Of a DNA stretch of 64,000 nt, positions 44,952-54,031 are shown one piece after another; the first letter of the stretch is position 1; every line of letters begins with the position of its first letter. The notes beneath the pieces were generated by a model. The model did no database searches, was not told where the DNA came from, and saw only the letters and a program-made list of their open reading frames with translations. Made by a program: the position numbers and the translations under genes. The stretch is from Kangiella spongicola. Lineage in GTDB: Bacteria > Pseudomonadota > Gammaproteobacteria > Enterobacterales > Kangiellaceae. The DNA lies in contig NZ_QICH01000001.1 in NCBI RefSeq assembly GCF_003194565.2, forward strand, positions 248,001 through 312,000. Direction: 5' to 3'.

Positions 44952-46649
44952 TCATTGACTAGGATTTTCGTTAGAGTCGGCAACATCGATTAGTAATGTT
45001 TTCTCGATGTCTGTGAGCTCACTCAAAGCTGGGTCAGTATTGTTTTTAAAGCCCATATGTTGGGTTTTCGTTAGGCCCGCCAACTTCTGCGTTAGTTCGT
45101 TGACCTCTTGTTGCAGACGCCCCACTTCATCATGCGCATTAATTTTTATTAAGTCTGACTGACCGTGAGAACGAATATCTTTTATAACCTGACGCGTCTT
45201 ATTAATTCGTTGCGTAAACTTATTCGCTAGCCAATAAACACCGGAAAATACCGCAAGCATAATCACAAACATCCAAATAATCATGGTTAACAGTGATGAG
45301 CGCGTAGCATTTATTAAGTTACTTCTTCCAACAGCGATATTAGCGTGGCCAATAACTTTTTCTTGGAACATGATGGGCGTATCGAAAATAAAAGCTTCTT
45401 GGTTAAAGCTATCTAAATTCTCATAAATTCGACTCGAACCTTTTCCGCCGATGATTTGACTGCCATCAAAGGGCTTGTAGATTTTGCCAACCTGGCTTTC
45501 AAGACTACTGCTTTGTACCAAGTTATCTTTGTCTCTTATGGATAAATACAAAACTTCTGAGCTATTAACTATATCTTGGGTAATGGCTTGTAACGCTACA
45601 TCTTCATCCAATAACAATGGCTCTGCAGTTTCGCTAGAAATAATCTGAGCCATTGAGTTGCCATAATCAAATACTAGCTGGTTCATTAGTGTATTTTGCT
45701 TGTTATAAACCCAAATCATACCAAGCACCATCACAACCAAAACTAGCGAAGATAAAGACACAGCCCAACGGGCACGCATCGATACAAAGCGAATTGTCGA
45801 GATCCCTTTTCGTTCTTGCGCTATTTCCTCAGCTAAAGCCTCGAGCTCTTGTGTAAGCTCTTCCGTTTTCGTGTAACGTAAATCTGGGTTTTTCTGCAGC
45901 AGCCTAAAGATAATACTCTGCCAGATAAATCCCTGTTCTGAATAGGCGTTTAATGGTTCAGGGTTATCTTGTAATACGGCCTGCATCATAGCGCCGTAAT
46001 TTGCAGCTTGGAAAGGCAATTCCCCTTTTGTCACCTTATAAAGAATAACTCCTAAGGAATACAGATCTGTTTTGAAGCTGGTTTCATTGCCTGAAATTTG
46101 TTCCGGTGACATATAAGCAGGTGTGCCCATTACTTTTTCTCGATCTTCTGTCCCAGCTTCCATAAACTGATGCTCAACACGAGCGATACCAAAGTCGGTA
46201 ATTTTAAAACGCTTACCACCCTCTAGGACTAAAATATTCTCGGGCTTAATATCTCGATGGATTACGCCTTTAGAATGCGCATAATCTAGAGCATCTGTTA
46301 GTTGTTGAGCCAACTCAAGAGCATCACCAATTGAAAATACGCCGTGTTCTTCAAGATAATCATCCAAGTTATCCCCTTCAAGAAGCTCCATTGCGATATA
46401 AGGCCTATCTTGCCAGATACCAACATCATATATGGTCACGATCCCTGGGTGGCTTAAGCTTCCAGCTGCTCTTGCCTCTCGTAAAAATAAAGCACGGTAC
46501 TCTTCTTCTTCAACAAGCTCATGTTTCAGAAGCTTGATCGCAAGAGAGCGCCCAATCTCAGGGTCTTTAGCTAGATAAACAACAGACATGGCGCCACGAC
46601 CAATCTCCTCGATTAGCTCGTAACGACCGATTTTCAAATGGTTAGTCAT
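44952..46649 (-). CDS. transmembrane Ser/Thr protein kinase with periplasmic sensor and HAMP-like region
   Basis: The product has 565 residues. The Hanks-type kinase domain spans 10-270: GRGAMSVVY loop, ATP Lys39, HRDIKPEN 131-138, DFG 152-154, GTPAYMSPEQ 175-184, so it is catalytically complete. Transmembrane spans lie at about 294-316 and 452-474, enclosing about 135 periplasmic residues that look like a double-Cache/CHASE-type sensor (DNLVQSSSLESQVGKIYKPF). After the second span comes a HAMP-like region (NKFTQRINKTRQVIKDIRSH). Kinases with a sensor and HAMP are unusual: this is chemoreceptor or histidine-kinase architecture with the kinase at the N terminus. Third gene of an operon with FHA and PP2C genes. 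Confidence 0.85.
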   Translation of the reverse strand: MTNHLKIGRYELIEEIGRGAMSVVYLAKDPEIGRSLAIKLLKHELVEEEEYRALFLREARAAGSLSHPGIVTIYDVGIWQDRPYIAMELLEGDNLDDYLEEHGVFSIGDALELAQQLTDALDYAHSKGVIHRDIKPENILVLEGGKRFKITDFGIARVEHQFMEAGTEDREKVMGTPAYMSPEQISGNETSFKTDLYSLGVILYKVTKGELPFQAANYGAMMQAVLQDNPEPLNAYSEQGFIWQSIIFRLLQKNPDLRYTKTEELTQELEALAEEIAQERKGISTIRFVSMRARWAVSLSSLVLVVMVLGMIWVYNKQNTLMNQLVFDYGNSMAQIISSETAEPLLLDEDVALQAITQDIVNSSEVLYLSIRDKDNLVQSSSLESQVGKIYKPFDGSQIIGGKGSSRIYENLDSFNQEAFIFDTPIMFQEKVIGHANIAVGRSNLINATRSSLLTMIIWMFVIMLAVFSGVYWLANKFTQRINKTRQVIKDIRSHGQSDLIKINAHDEVGRLQQEVNELTQKLAGLTKTQHMGFKNNTDPALSELTDIEKTLLIDVADSNENPSQ

Positions 46650-46656
46650 TTAAGAA

Positions 46657-47211
46657 TTATGCGAACAACCAGATTAATACACCAATAAAGATCACAGCCG
46701 CCACTCCTAGCGCACCGACTAACATCCAGTTTATTTCTGCAGACTCTTCTTCGTTTTCCTCTGGCGAATCAACCAGCGTGAATAAAAACTCGGTGTGACC
46801 AATTTGGATTTTGTCCCCAAGCGTTAAAACTCTCTCAGTAATTTTTTCGCCATTAACAATCGTACCGTTTGAGGATAATAGATTTAGGATTTTCCACTCG
46901 CCATTGTAATACGTTACTTGCGCGTGGGTGGACGAAGCAGCTGGATCGTAAATAGTTACACTGTTGCCTTTACCTCGACCAATGACATTTTTGCCATAAC
47001 TTAGTAAAAAAGCTGTGCCTGCGTGGGGTTTTGTCGTAGCCAAAAGAGCTGGAACTTTAGTCCCATCATCTTCTAATTTCTGAATTTCTGCGGCAATCAT
47101 CCTATCGACTTCTTTCGAGTCGAAAACAAGCGTTCCCTGCGGCCCAGCCTTATCTTCCCTATACCCCTTCTTTGGCTCAGCTTTTTTGTTTGACGAATCT
47201 TGTGATGACAT
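46657..47211 (-). CDS. FHA-domain protein with C-terminal membrane anchor
   Basis: The product has 184 residues. A Lys/Glu-rich N terminus includes a Thr in PQGTLVFDS, a possible phosphosite. The FHA domain at about 62-147 carries the phosphothreonine-binding set (GR at 78-79, SSTH at 93-96, NG at 115-116, NG at 120-121). A tail-anchor span lies at about 163-183 (MLVGALGVAAVIFIGVLIWL). It sits 7 bases upstream of the kinase and 12 bases after the phosphatase gene, so it is likely the phospho-dependent partner of the kinase. Confidence 0.88.
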   Translation of the reverse strand: MSSQDSSNKKAEPKKGYREDKAGPQGTLVFDSKEVDRMIAAEIQKLEDDGTKVPALLATTKPHAGTAFLLSYGKNVIGRGKGNSVTIYDPAASSTHAQVTYYNGEWKILNLLSSNGTIVNGEKITERVLTLGDKIQIGHTEFLFTLVDSPEENEEESAEINWMLVGALGVAAVIFIGVLIWLFA

Positions 47212-47223
47212 ATTTACCTCACG

Positions 47224-48015
47224 TTAATTTATTTTTAATAATTTTTTAATTTGATCGATAAAGCTTTTTTTCTTTCGCTTTTTTTGTGCCTTGACAGGTG
47301 ACGATATAAGTATCACTGAAACATTGTCGCTGCCCCCATTCTTGCACGCAAGCGACACCATATATTCAATTTTTGCTTGGTTATCCCGCGGCATGCGCAA
47401 CGCCCCAATTAACTCTGTGCGAGATAGCTCATCATATAAACCATCACTCGCTAACAACACATGCTCCCCGTAGTCCCACTCACGATTGATAAGTCCAATA
47501 TGAAGCTGGTTATCATTTTCAATCCCTAAACATTGAGTAATGACGTGTCGCTTGGGGTGATGCTTTACTTGTGAATTCTCGATTAACCCTGCGTTGAGGA
47601 GTTTTTGAACTAAGGTGTGGTCTTCTGTTAATTGCGATAACTCGCCTGTCACCTCATTCCAGAGATAAGCCCGGCTATCGCCGACCCACGCTATATCATA
47701 GCTGTCTTCTTTTGAATGCAACGCTACGACCGTAGCTCCTCGGTCTTCTTCCTCATGCTTATTATACGCTTTTATCACTGAGTGTGCGGAATGAACCGCA
47801 TTAAAAAGATTAGCGCCATTAGCGATAGATTTACGGATTTCTTTAACCGTGTAGAGACTTGCTTGCTCCCCCTGTTTCAAGCCCCCAACACCGTCGGATA
47901 ACAACCACAAGCCTAGCTCAGAAGAACCATAAACTTTGTCATCATTATTTTCGCGAGAAACACCTTTATGAGATACCATCGCGGATTCAATGCGATTTTT
48001 TTCTAATTGTGACAT
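47224..48015 (-). CDS. PP2C-family Ser/Thr protein phosphatase
   Basis: The ATG at 48015 is preferred (AGGAGGGG just upstream; the in-frame TTG at 48039 lies before this ribosome site), giving 263 residues. Motifs are the early ENNDD, LLSDGVGGL, VGDSRAYLW, LTEDHTL, LASDGLYDEL and GGSDNVSVILI, covering the metal-coordinating aspartates. The C-terminal tail is Lys-rich (KAQKKRKKKS). It reverses the action of the operon's kinase. First gene of PP2C-FHA-kinase, divergent from ssrA. Confidence 0.9.
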   Translation of the reverse strand: MSQLEKNRIESAMVSHKGVSRENNDDKVYGSSELGLWLLSDGVGGLKQGEQASLYTVKEIRKSIANGANLFNAVHSAHSVIKAYNKHEEEDRGATVVALHSKEDSYDIAWVGDSRAYLWNEVTGELSQLTEDHTLVQKLLNAGLIENSQVKHHPKRHVITQCLGIENDNQLHIGLINREWDYGEHVLLASDGLYDELSRTELIGALRMPRDNQAKIEYMVSLACKNGGSDNVSVILISSPVKAQKKRKKKSFIDQIKKLLKIN

Positions 48016-48137
48016 TACCCCTCCTACTGTGGCTAGCAAAGTGTAACCTTTTGTTTACTAAAGGGATGTTAACCAAGCCACAATTTACTTTTAGTAATAT
48101 AACCATTGAATCCTATATACACAATCCCCATATCAGT

Positions 48138-48143
48138 TATAAT
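48138..48143 (+). promoter_or_regulatory. -10 box of ssrA
   Basis: Consensus TATAAT ends 12 bases before the mature tmRNA 5' end. The -35 region is poor (ATATAC at 17 bases). The primary transcript would carry a short 5' leader removed by RNase P. Confidence 0.6.
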
Positions 48144-48155
48144 GGATTATTCCAT

Positions 48156-48507
48156 GGGGGCGATTTGGCTTCGACGTGGATTACGAAACTTTAGTTGCAT
48201 GTCGAGATGTTCAGCGAATCTCGTAAAATCAAAGCTGAAAACTTATAGTTGCAAACGAAGACAACTACGCTTTAGCCGCTTAATAGGCTAACTGTCTACT
48301 CTGAGCGTCCTTGGTAGGAGCTAGACAGTCATATACAGGGACTCGCAGGTAACTGTGCTCGGCAGCCAACTGTTAAACTTTCCTCGAGATCGCCACTGAA
48401 AGCCTGGCCATTGGCTCGTCATTGGTTAACTTAAAGATGGTTCTAAGCATGTAGATTCTAAAGCAGAGGATTCGCGGACGCGGGTTCGACTCCCGCCGCC
48501 TCCACCA
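48156..48507 (+). ncRNA. ssrA: transfer-messenger RNA (tmRNA)
   Basis: The 5' end GGGGGCGATTTGGCTTCGAC and the 3' end GGTTCGACTCCCGCCGCCTC followed by CACCA are the tRNA-like domain. The 7-bp acceptor stem pairs GGGGGCG with CGCCTCC (one G-T), and CCA is encoded. The tag reading frame at 48251-48283 reads GCA AAC GAA GAC AAC TAC GCT TTA GCC GCT TAA, giving ANEDNYALAA, a ClpXP/ClpAP-recognisable tail. The length of 352 nt is normal. It acts with SmpB, encoded 4.3 kb upstream. The 3' end, a favourite integration site, is not followed by an integrase. Confidence 0.97.
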
Positions 48508-48514
48508 AATTTTT

Positions 48515-48553
48515 AAGCCCTAATGAGCTCTCACCAGCCATTAGGGCTTTTTA
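48515..48553 (+). terminator. intrinsic terminator of ssrA
   Basis: Perfect 11-bp stem AAGCCCTAATG and CATTAGGGCTT with a 13-base loop, followed by TTTATT. It begins 7 bases after the encoded CCA. Confidence 0.9.
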
Positions 48554-48657
48554 TTGACCCGCAACTTTACTATCAGTAAAAAAGGGTTGATGCGGGCAAT
48601 TGAGTACTAGCTCACTCTCAAACGGCTTTAAGAGCACTCTTTCTTTAGCAACCAGCC

Positions 48658-49461
48658 TTAGCTCCTCCAATGAAACATTGACGATTGTTTTTTCATGATT
48701 TCAGCTTTGAATGTTTTCTCACTCGGTTGAGTGGCCATGCCATAACAAACATGCAAAGGGATTAAATGCTCCTCTCGAGGGTGGCAGAATCTGGCACTCG
48801 GAGCAGACTCCCAATCAGCAAGCCGCTCTTCTCTAACGCTTTCTACCAGCGTCCTATCGCTAACGACAGCTGTTAACCACTCATCAAAAGCAATATTATT
48901 CTGACGTGTTTCCTGTGAATTGGGGCTGAAAAATGCGCGCATGTTGTGAAACGAAAACCCAGAACCAATTACCAGCAAGTTATCCCACTCAAGTGACTGC
49001 AGTGCTTTCCCAATTTGGATATGAAGGTCTGCGTCAAGACTATGAACTAACGACAACTGCACACATGGGATGTCAGCATCGGGATACATGATTTTAAGCG
49101 GCACAAACAAGCCATGATCAAATCCACGTTGCTCATCTTGTAGTGCCTGAATGCCACTTGCGCCAAGCGCATTCACCACACCTTTTGCCAATTCAGGCTC
49201 GCCGGGTGCTGGGTACTCAATCTCATAAGCTTCCTTCGGAAAGCCACCGTAGTCATAAATAACTCCAGGATTTTTCCCCGAAGTGACCATAGGCAAACGC
49301 GCCTCCCAATGCGCACTGATCACCAGTATCGCGCTAGGTTTGTCCACTGCTGCAGCAATTTCTTTTAGTGTCTCGACCATTTCAAAATGCTCAGGATCCC
49401 CTAACAAAGGCATAGGACCGCCACCATGAGAAATGTAGACAATGTTTCGCTTCGATTTCAT
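48658..49461 (-). CDS. ygiD: 4,5-DOPA dioxygenase extradiol family protein
   Basis: The product has 267 residues. ISHGGGPM near the N terminus, ISAHWEA and GFDHGLFVPLK carry the zinc/iron-binding histidines of the LigB-type class III extradiol dioxygenases (YgiD/DODA). Relatives cleave catechols such as L-DOPA. The physiological substrate in bacteria is uncertain. It is last of three genes (doxX-like, yqjG, ygiD) under a divergent LysR regulator, a set fitting quinone or catechol detoxification. Ribosome site AGGAG before the ATG. Confidence 0.9.
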   Translation of the reverse strand: MKSKRNIVYISHGGGPMPLLGDPEHFEMVETLKEIAAAVDKPSAILVISAHWEARLPMVTSGKNPGVIYDYGGFPKEAYEIEYPAPGEPELAKGVVNALGASGIQALQDEQRGFDHGLFVPLKIMYPDADIPCVQLSLVHSLDADLHIQIGKALQSLEWDNLLVIGSGFSFHNMRAFFSPNSQETRQNNIAFDEWLTAVVSDRTLVESVREERLADWESAPSARFCHPREEHLIPLHVCYGMATQPSEKTFKAEIMKKQSSMFHWRS

Positions 49462-49478
49462 GTTAACTCCTGCTATTT

Positions 49479-50423
49479 TTAAAGCGCAGAACCAACGGGA
49501 ACAATCCCTGTGGGATTAAGCGCTTTTATCGAGTAGTAGCCTGCTTTTATATGCTCAATATTTACCGTACTTTGAATACCCTTTATCGCCAAGATACGAT
49601 GCATATAATTATAAAGTCTGGGCATGTCTTTAATCATGTTTCTGTTACACTTGAACAGCCCATGATAGGCCACATCGAATCGGATCAAGGTCACAAACAA
49701 ACGAATATCTGATTCGGTGAGTGCGTCACCAAATAGAAATTGCCGACTATCTGCCAGCCTTTCTTCCAATGAATCGAGTGCAACGAACACTTTTTTAAAG
49801 GCCTCTTCGTACGCTTCTTGCGATGATGCAAAACCGGCTTGATACACGCCATTATTTAGATCTGAGTAAATGTATTCATTGAGCGAATCAACCTCTGACG
49901 CCATTTCCTCTGGAACTAAGTTAGGGCCTGAATCTACAAGATCGACAAACGCTGTATTGAACATGCGAACAATATCAGCAGACTCATTGTTCACAATCGT
50001 TTGTGTTTTTTTATCCCATAAAACAGGAACAGTTGCTCGGCCCGTAAAATCTGGTGCAACTTTGGTGTACAACTCATGCAAATAGGTCGCGCCATTTAGC
50101 TCATCAGTATGGCTTCCGTTGAAGCCCCCAAACTGCCAACCTTGCTCCGTCAGCTTTGGGTTGACCACTGAAATGGAGATGATTTCCTCCAAACCTTTTA
50201 GACTTCTCGCCATTAAAGTACGGCTTGCCCAAGGACAAATGTAGGCTACATACAGATGATATCGAGCCGCTTCTGCTTTAAAGCCGCCCTTACCAGTGAG
50301 ACCGGGAGCTCCATCGGGTGTAATCCAATTACGAAATGATGAAGTTTGTCTAATAAAGCGACCTTTCTCGTCTTTGTTTTGAACCGGTTGCCAATTCTCT
50401 TGCCAAACGCCATTGACTAACAT
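49479..50423 (-). CDS. yqjG: glutathionyl-hydroquinone reductase
   Basis: This 314-residue Xi-class glutathione transferase has the nucleophile Cys63 in YICPWASRTL, WITPDGAPG and a C-terminal helical domain (YHGLFKCNRN, then YNYMHRIL). It reduces glutathionyl-hydroquinones, releasing glutathione. It is located 60 bases after the DoxX-like gene and 17 bases before ygiD, and is very likely co-transcribed. Confidence 0.93.
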   Translation of the reverse strand: MLVNGVWQENWQPVQNKDEKGRFIRQTSSFRNWITPDGAPGLTGKGGFKAEAARYHLYVAYICPWASRTLMARSLKGLEEIISISVVNPKLTEQGWQFGGFNGSHTDELNGATYLHELYTKVAPDFTGRATVPVLWDKKTQTIVNNESADIVRMFNTAFVDLVDSGPNLVPEEMASEVDSLNEYIYSDLNNGVYQAGFASSQEAYEEAFKKVFVALDSLEERLADSRQFLFGDALTESDIRLFVTLIRFDVAYHGLFKCNRNMIKDMPRLYNYMHRILAIKGIQSTVNIEHIKAGYYSIKALNPTGIVPVGSAL

Positions 50424-50483
50424 GATTAAATACCTCCGTAAAAAAGCCTCCCTGCAATACAGGAAGGCATGATTTATCGAGCA

Positions 50484-50975
50484 CTAGGCAGCTTGCTTTA
50501 AGTGCGATGGCTCATTGACAGAAGCACTGCCCGCTACGTTTTTTGCTATTACATTATCAGCAGCATAGCTACCTGCGCCTTGAATCGTTAGTGCTACAGT
50601 CGCAGCAAACATTGCAAGCGCGAATTCATAGCCGTTATTCGTCAAGAAAAGGCCATGCTCAAAGTGAACGCTAAAAATGGCCACTAGCATCGTAAACGCG
50701 CTTACTGCTGCTGCAGGTCGGGTTAACAAGCCCAATACCAAGGCCAAACCTCCGAAAAACTCCGCACTGCCGGCTAATAAGGCCATCAAATATCCAGGTT
50801 CCAATCCGATACTGGCCATCCATTGGCCAGTTCCCTCAAGGCCATATCCACCAAACCAGCCGAACAATTTCTGTGCGCCATGAGCAGCCAGGATAATTCC
50901 AACTGGTACTCTCAAAGCCAAAGCTGCAATACCTGCATCTGATTTCAATAATTTGTGTAAAGTTTGCTTATTCAT
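50484..50975 (-). CDS. DoxX-family membrane protein
   Basis: I place the start at the ATG at 50975 (GAGAGGA-ATTAACG-ATG), giving 163 residues. The upstream in-frame ATG at 51044 would run through this ribosome site. Four membrane spans are predicted, with the DoxX features RVPVGIILAAHGAQKLFGWF, SAEFFGGLALVLGLLTRPAA and an HFEHGLFL segment. YqjF/DoxX-type proteins commonly accompany yqjG and are induced by aromatic or quinone stress via LysR regulators. First gene of the operon. Confidence 0.88.
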   Translation of the reverse strand: MNKQTLHKLLKSDAGIAALALRVPVGIILAAHGAQKLFGWFGGYGLEGTGQWMASIGLEPGYLMALLAGSAEFFGGLALVLGLLTRPAAAVSAFTMLVAIFSVHFEHGLFLTNNGYEFALAMFAATVALTIQGAGSYAADNVIAKNVAGSASVNEPSHLKQAA

Positions 50976-51066
50976 CGTTAATTCCTCTCTAAATCGTTTG
51001 TGATGACTGACCGCACTCACTGCCTCAATCAGGTTAATATCCATACTACTACCAATAAGATAATGA

Positions 51067-51083
51067 ATAAACAGCGTATTTAT
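51067..51083. promoter_or_regulatory. candidate LysR binding site
   Basis: Dyad ATAAA-CAGCGTA-TTTAT in the 149-base region between the doxX operon and the divergent LysR gene. The spacing is about right for a T-N11-A LysR box. It is AT-rich, so chance occurrence is possible. Confidence 0.35.
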
Positions 51084-51124
51084 GGAATAATTACCAACAA
51101 AATGTTTGCAATAGAGCTATATCA

Positions 51125-52033
51125 ATGGACCGACTTGAAACAATGAAAGCGTTTATCACCGTGGCAGAACTAGGCAGCTTTACCAAAGCCGCAGAGAAAC
51201 TAGAGACATCAAATCAACTCGTAAGCAAGTACGTCTCTCAGTTAGAAGAGCAACTGGGTGTAAGGCTATTTAACCGAACCACTCGACGCGTTCGCTTGAC
51301 CCAGGAAGGTGAGCAGTGTTTACAGCATGCCATGCACATTCTAGAGAGTGTTCATGATATGGAAAACCACTTTGGTGAGCTTCAAAATTCCGCCAAAGGG
51401 ATTCTTCATATAAGCGCGCCAGTGTCCTTTTCAACGTTACACCTCGCGCCACTTATTCGAGATTTCAAAAAGCTGTACCCAGAGGTGGGGGTCAACCTGG
51501 AGTTGAGTGATCGTAAAGTGGATGTCATCGAAGAAGGGTTTGATGTCGCCCTGAGAATAGGGCACTTAAAAAGCTCTTCCTTGATTGCAAAAAAAATTGC
51601 TCCAGTGAGACTAGTGCTTTGTGCATCCCCCTCATACATAAAACAATATGGAGAACCTACCCATCCAGAGGATTTAGAGAGCTCGCACTTTTTACGCTAC
51701 AGCTATATGGATTACACAACATCCGAAAATCCTCTTATGAGAGTATTACGCGATAACTCACACCATAATCAAACAGAATTAGTTGCAAATAATGGGGAAA
51801 TTTTGATGGCCTCAGCAATTGCTGGAGAAGGTTATATATTGCAACCAACATTCATCGTAGGAGAAGCGCTTAAACAAGGCAAGCTCAAAACCATGCTCAA
51901 TGACTTTGAACTCGAAACAATGGGATTATATGCAATCTACCCTCATAGAAAATTGCTCGCACCAAAGCTTCGAGCTTTTATCGATTTTGCCAGCTCTTAT
52001 TTTGGAGAGCCGCCTTATTGGGATGACTATTGA
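51125..52033 (+). CDS. LysR-family transcriptional regulator
   Basis: This 302-residue protein has an N-terminal winged helix-turn-helix (MDRLETMKAFITVAELGSFT, then KAAEKLETSNQLVSKYVSQL) and a CrgA/PP1353-type periplasmic-binding effector domain. It is divergent from doxX-yqjG-ygiD, so it probably controls that operon in response to a quinone or electrophile (inference from the neighbours). The following 291 bases up to purK hold only a terminator. Confidence 0.92.
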   Translation: MDRLETMKAFITVAELGSFTKAAEKLETSNQLVSKYVSQLEEQLGVRLFNRTTRRVRLTQEGEQCLQHAMHILESVHDMENHFGELQNSAKGILHISAPVSFSTLHLAPLIRDFKKLYPEVGVNLELSDRKVDVIEEGFDVALRIGHLKSSSLIAKKIAPVRLVLCASPSYIKQYGEPTHPEDLESSHFLRYSYMDYTTSENPLMRVLRDNSHHNQTELVANNGEILMASAIAGEGYILQPTFIVGEALKQGKLKTMLNDFELETMGLYAIYPHRKLLAPKLRAFIDFASSYFGEPPYWDDY

Positions 52034-52255
52034 TTAAAGCCTAATGAAACCGATAACCGCGTGGCATTAAAGGAAATTGATGCGTTCTTACTTCCGAAAA
52101 CATTTGTCAACCGAGTTTCTACTAGCTTCTATCAAACAGGGTACTGAAGCTCCTGCGTAAGCATAAACCCGCATTAGCTTACTAAAGCAATTTAGGGGCT
52201 AATTCAGTTCTATTGTAGGAACCAAACCGGCGTCACACGGCACCACCAAATAAAC

Positions 52256-52285
52256 AAAAAAGGTCACTAATTAGTGACCTTTTTT
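52256..52285. terminator. bidirectional intrinsic terminator
   Basis: Perfect palindrome AAAAAAGGTCACTAA-TTAGTGACCTTTTTT with A/T tracts on both sides, between the LysR gene and the convergent purK stop. It serves purEK and possibly the LysR transcript. The rest of 52034-52324 shows no gene. Confidence 0.88.
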
Positions 52286-52324
52286 GTATCTATAGGAAGG
52301 TTTGAGAGTAACTTGGTATCTAAG

Positions 52325-53464
52325 TTAACGGCTCAGTAACTGATTAGCTCTCGCTTTAACACCGGGATAATCTTGCTCACTAAGATGCTCGCTAAGTTCG
52401 TTAAGACGCTTTCCTAGCTCGTTTAGTGTATCAGCACTAACATTGATGTGGCCCATTTTACGACCGGGCTTCACTTTCTTGCCGTACCAGTGGCTACGAG
52501 CACCAGTTGTTGCTAATACTTGTTGAGGTATCGCGTCTTGCCCTAGAACATTAATCATGGCGCTAGGTCGCAGTAAATCAGTGTTACCTAATGGCAAGCC
52601 GGCAACTGCTCGTACATGATTTTCGAACTGGCAACAGTAAGCGCCCTGCTGTGTCCAATGGCCAGAGTTGTGAACTCTTGGCGCAATTTCATTTACCAAT
52701 AACTCACCATCTACTTCAAAGAACTCAATGGCCAATACGCCTACGTATTCAAGTTCCTCGGCTATCTTATGGTATGCATCAATTGCTTGAGCTTGAATAT
52801 CTTGGTTTACAATTCCCGCTACAGACAGCGTTAGAACGCCATTGGTGTGTTCATTTTCTGTAACAGGATAAACCTTTACATTACCTTGCCTATCGCGAGC
52901 GCCGATAACTGACACTTCGCGCTCAAAAGGAATCATTTTTTCACAAATAATACTATGCGTGACATCTTTTTCCAAAAACGCCAGCATTTCTTGCCAAATG
53001 TCATCCGTTTGCTCGCTAGACTTTAAGCGCCATTGCCCTTTTCCGTCGTATCCCGCCTGACAGGTTTTAATGACCAAAGGTAGCCCAAACTCGTTGATGG
53101 CCTGATCTAGATGAAGACGTTCGGTAACCAGTACGTATGGTGCACTTGCTACACCCGCTGTATCTAATAAGGCTTTTTCTTTAGCGCGATCTCCACCACA
53201 TTCGATAGCTTTTTTGCTTGGGAAAAACTTACCGCTTTGCTCGCAAAGCGCCAATACATCCAGTGGCACATGTTCAAATTCCGCGGTGATACGATCGCTC
53301 GCTTCAATGGCTTGCTGTAAGCTTTGCTCATAGCGCTCACCGGTCACCGGATGCAATACTTGCTTAGTAGTAACGTCGTAAGCTCGAATATGAATATCTA
53401 AAGGGGCAGCCACAAGCGCCATCATGCGCGCTAGCTGCCCTGCTCCAAGTACTAACATTTGCAT
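52325..53464 (-). CDS. purK: 5-(carboxyamino)imidazole ribonucleotide synthase
   Basis: This 379-residue ATP-grasp enzyme has the N-terminal LVLGAGQLARMMALVAAPL, CEKMIPFEREVSVIGAR and NEIAPRVHNSGHWTQQ, the family signatures. It makes N5-CAIR from AIR, ATP and bicarbonate in purine synthesis. It starts 11 bases after purE. Confidence 0.96.
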   Translation of the reverse strand: MQMLVLGAGQLARMMALVAAPLDIHIRAYDVTTKQVLHPVTGERYEQSLQQAIEASDRITAEFEHVPLDVLALCEQSGKFFPSKKAIECGGDRAKEKALLDTAGVASAPYVLVTERLHLDQAINEFGLPLVIKTCQAGYDGKGQWRLKSSEQTDDIWQEMLAFLEKDVTHSIICEKMIPFEREVSVIGARDRQGNVKVYPVTENEHTNGVLTLSVAGIVNQDIQAQAIDAYHKIAEELEYVGVLAIEFFEVDGELLVNEIAPRVHNSGHWTQQGAYCCQFENHVRAVAGLPLGNTDLLRPSAMINVLGQDAIPQQVLATTGARSHWYGKKVKPGRKMGHINVSADTLNELGKRLNELSEHLSEQDYPGVKARANQLLSR

Positions 53465-53475
53465 ATTAATGCTCG

Positions 53476-53958
53476 CTATTCAGCTGGGTTAGGGTTGGCC
53501 AAAATAGTTTCCGTTTGCTCGCTACGGAATTGGTCGATTTTTGCTAACAAATGTGGCTGCTGGCAACCTAAAATTTGCGCTGCTAGTAAGCCTGCGTTTG
53601 CCGCGCCAGCATCACCAATGGCTAGTGTACCCACCGCTACGCCTTTTGGCATTTGACAAATAGACAGCAATGAGTCGATTCCATTTAAGGCTTTAGACTT
53701 AACTGGAACTCCAAGCACAGGCAGCGAAGTAAAGGCCGCCGCCATACCTGGTAGGTGCGCGGCACCGCCGGCACCAGCGATGATGACTTTAATTCCGCGT
53801 TCCGAGGCTGAGGAAGCATAGTCAGCAAGTAATTGAGGAGTACGGTGCGCTGAAACGACTTTAGTTTCATACTCAACACCAAACTTATCAAGCATGTCCG
53901 CCGCATGTTGCATGGTAGGCCAATCTGATTTCGAGCCCATTATAATACCTACTTTCAT
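53476..53958 (-). CDS. purE: N5-carboxyaminoimidazole ribonucleotide mutase
   Basis: The product has 160 residues. [26 protein letters not shown] and [17 protein letters not shown] are the class I PurE active-site motifs. It converts N5-CAIR to CAIR. Ribosome site AAAGAGGAGAGGCA-ATG. The upstream leader contains the dyad at 54032-54051. First gene of purEK. Confidence 0.96.
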   Translation of the reverse strand: MKVGIIMGSKSDWPTMQHAADMLDKFGVEYETKVVSAHRTPQLLADYASSASERGIKVIIAGAGGAAHLPGMAAAFTSLPVLGVPVKSKALNGIDSLLSICQMPKGVAVGTLAIGDAGAANAGLLAAQILGCQQPHLLAKIDQFRSEQTETILANPNPAE

Positions 53959-54031
53959 TGCCTCTCCTCTTTAGAAAAATACGAATTAAAATAGCGCAGC
54001 GCGATGGCAGTGCATCGAGGGGTTGCCACGG

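Noticed and set aside
44952..48015. Part of a type VI secretion locus
   Set aside because: Only the kinase, FHA and phosphatase genes are present; flanking genes are tmRNA and a LysM lipoprotein.
48508..48657. Possible prophage or island attachment site at the ssrA 3' end
   Set aside because: There is no integrase, no duplicated ssrA end and no foreign-looking genes; an ordinary terminator follows.
52034..52324. Possible small gene between the LysR gene and purK
   Set aside because: No frame with a ribosome site or coding character was found; only the bidirectional terminator is supported.
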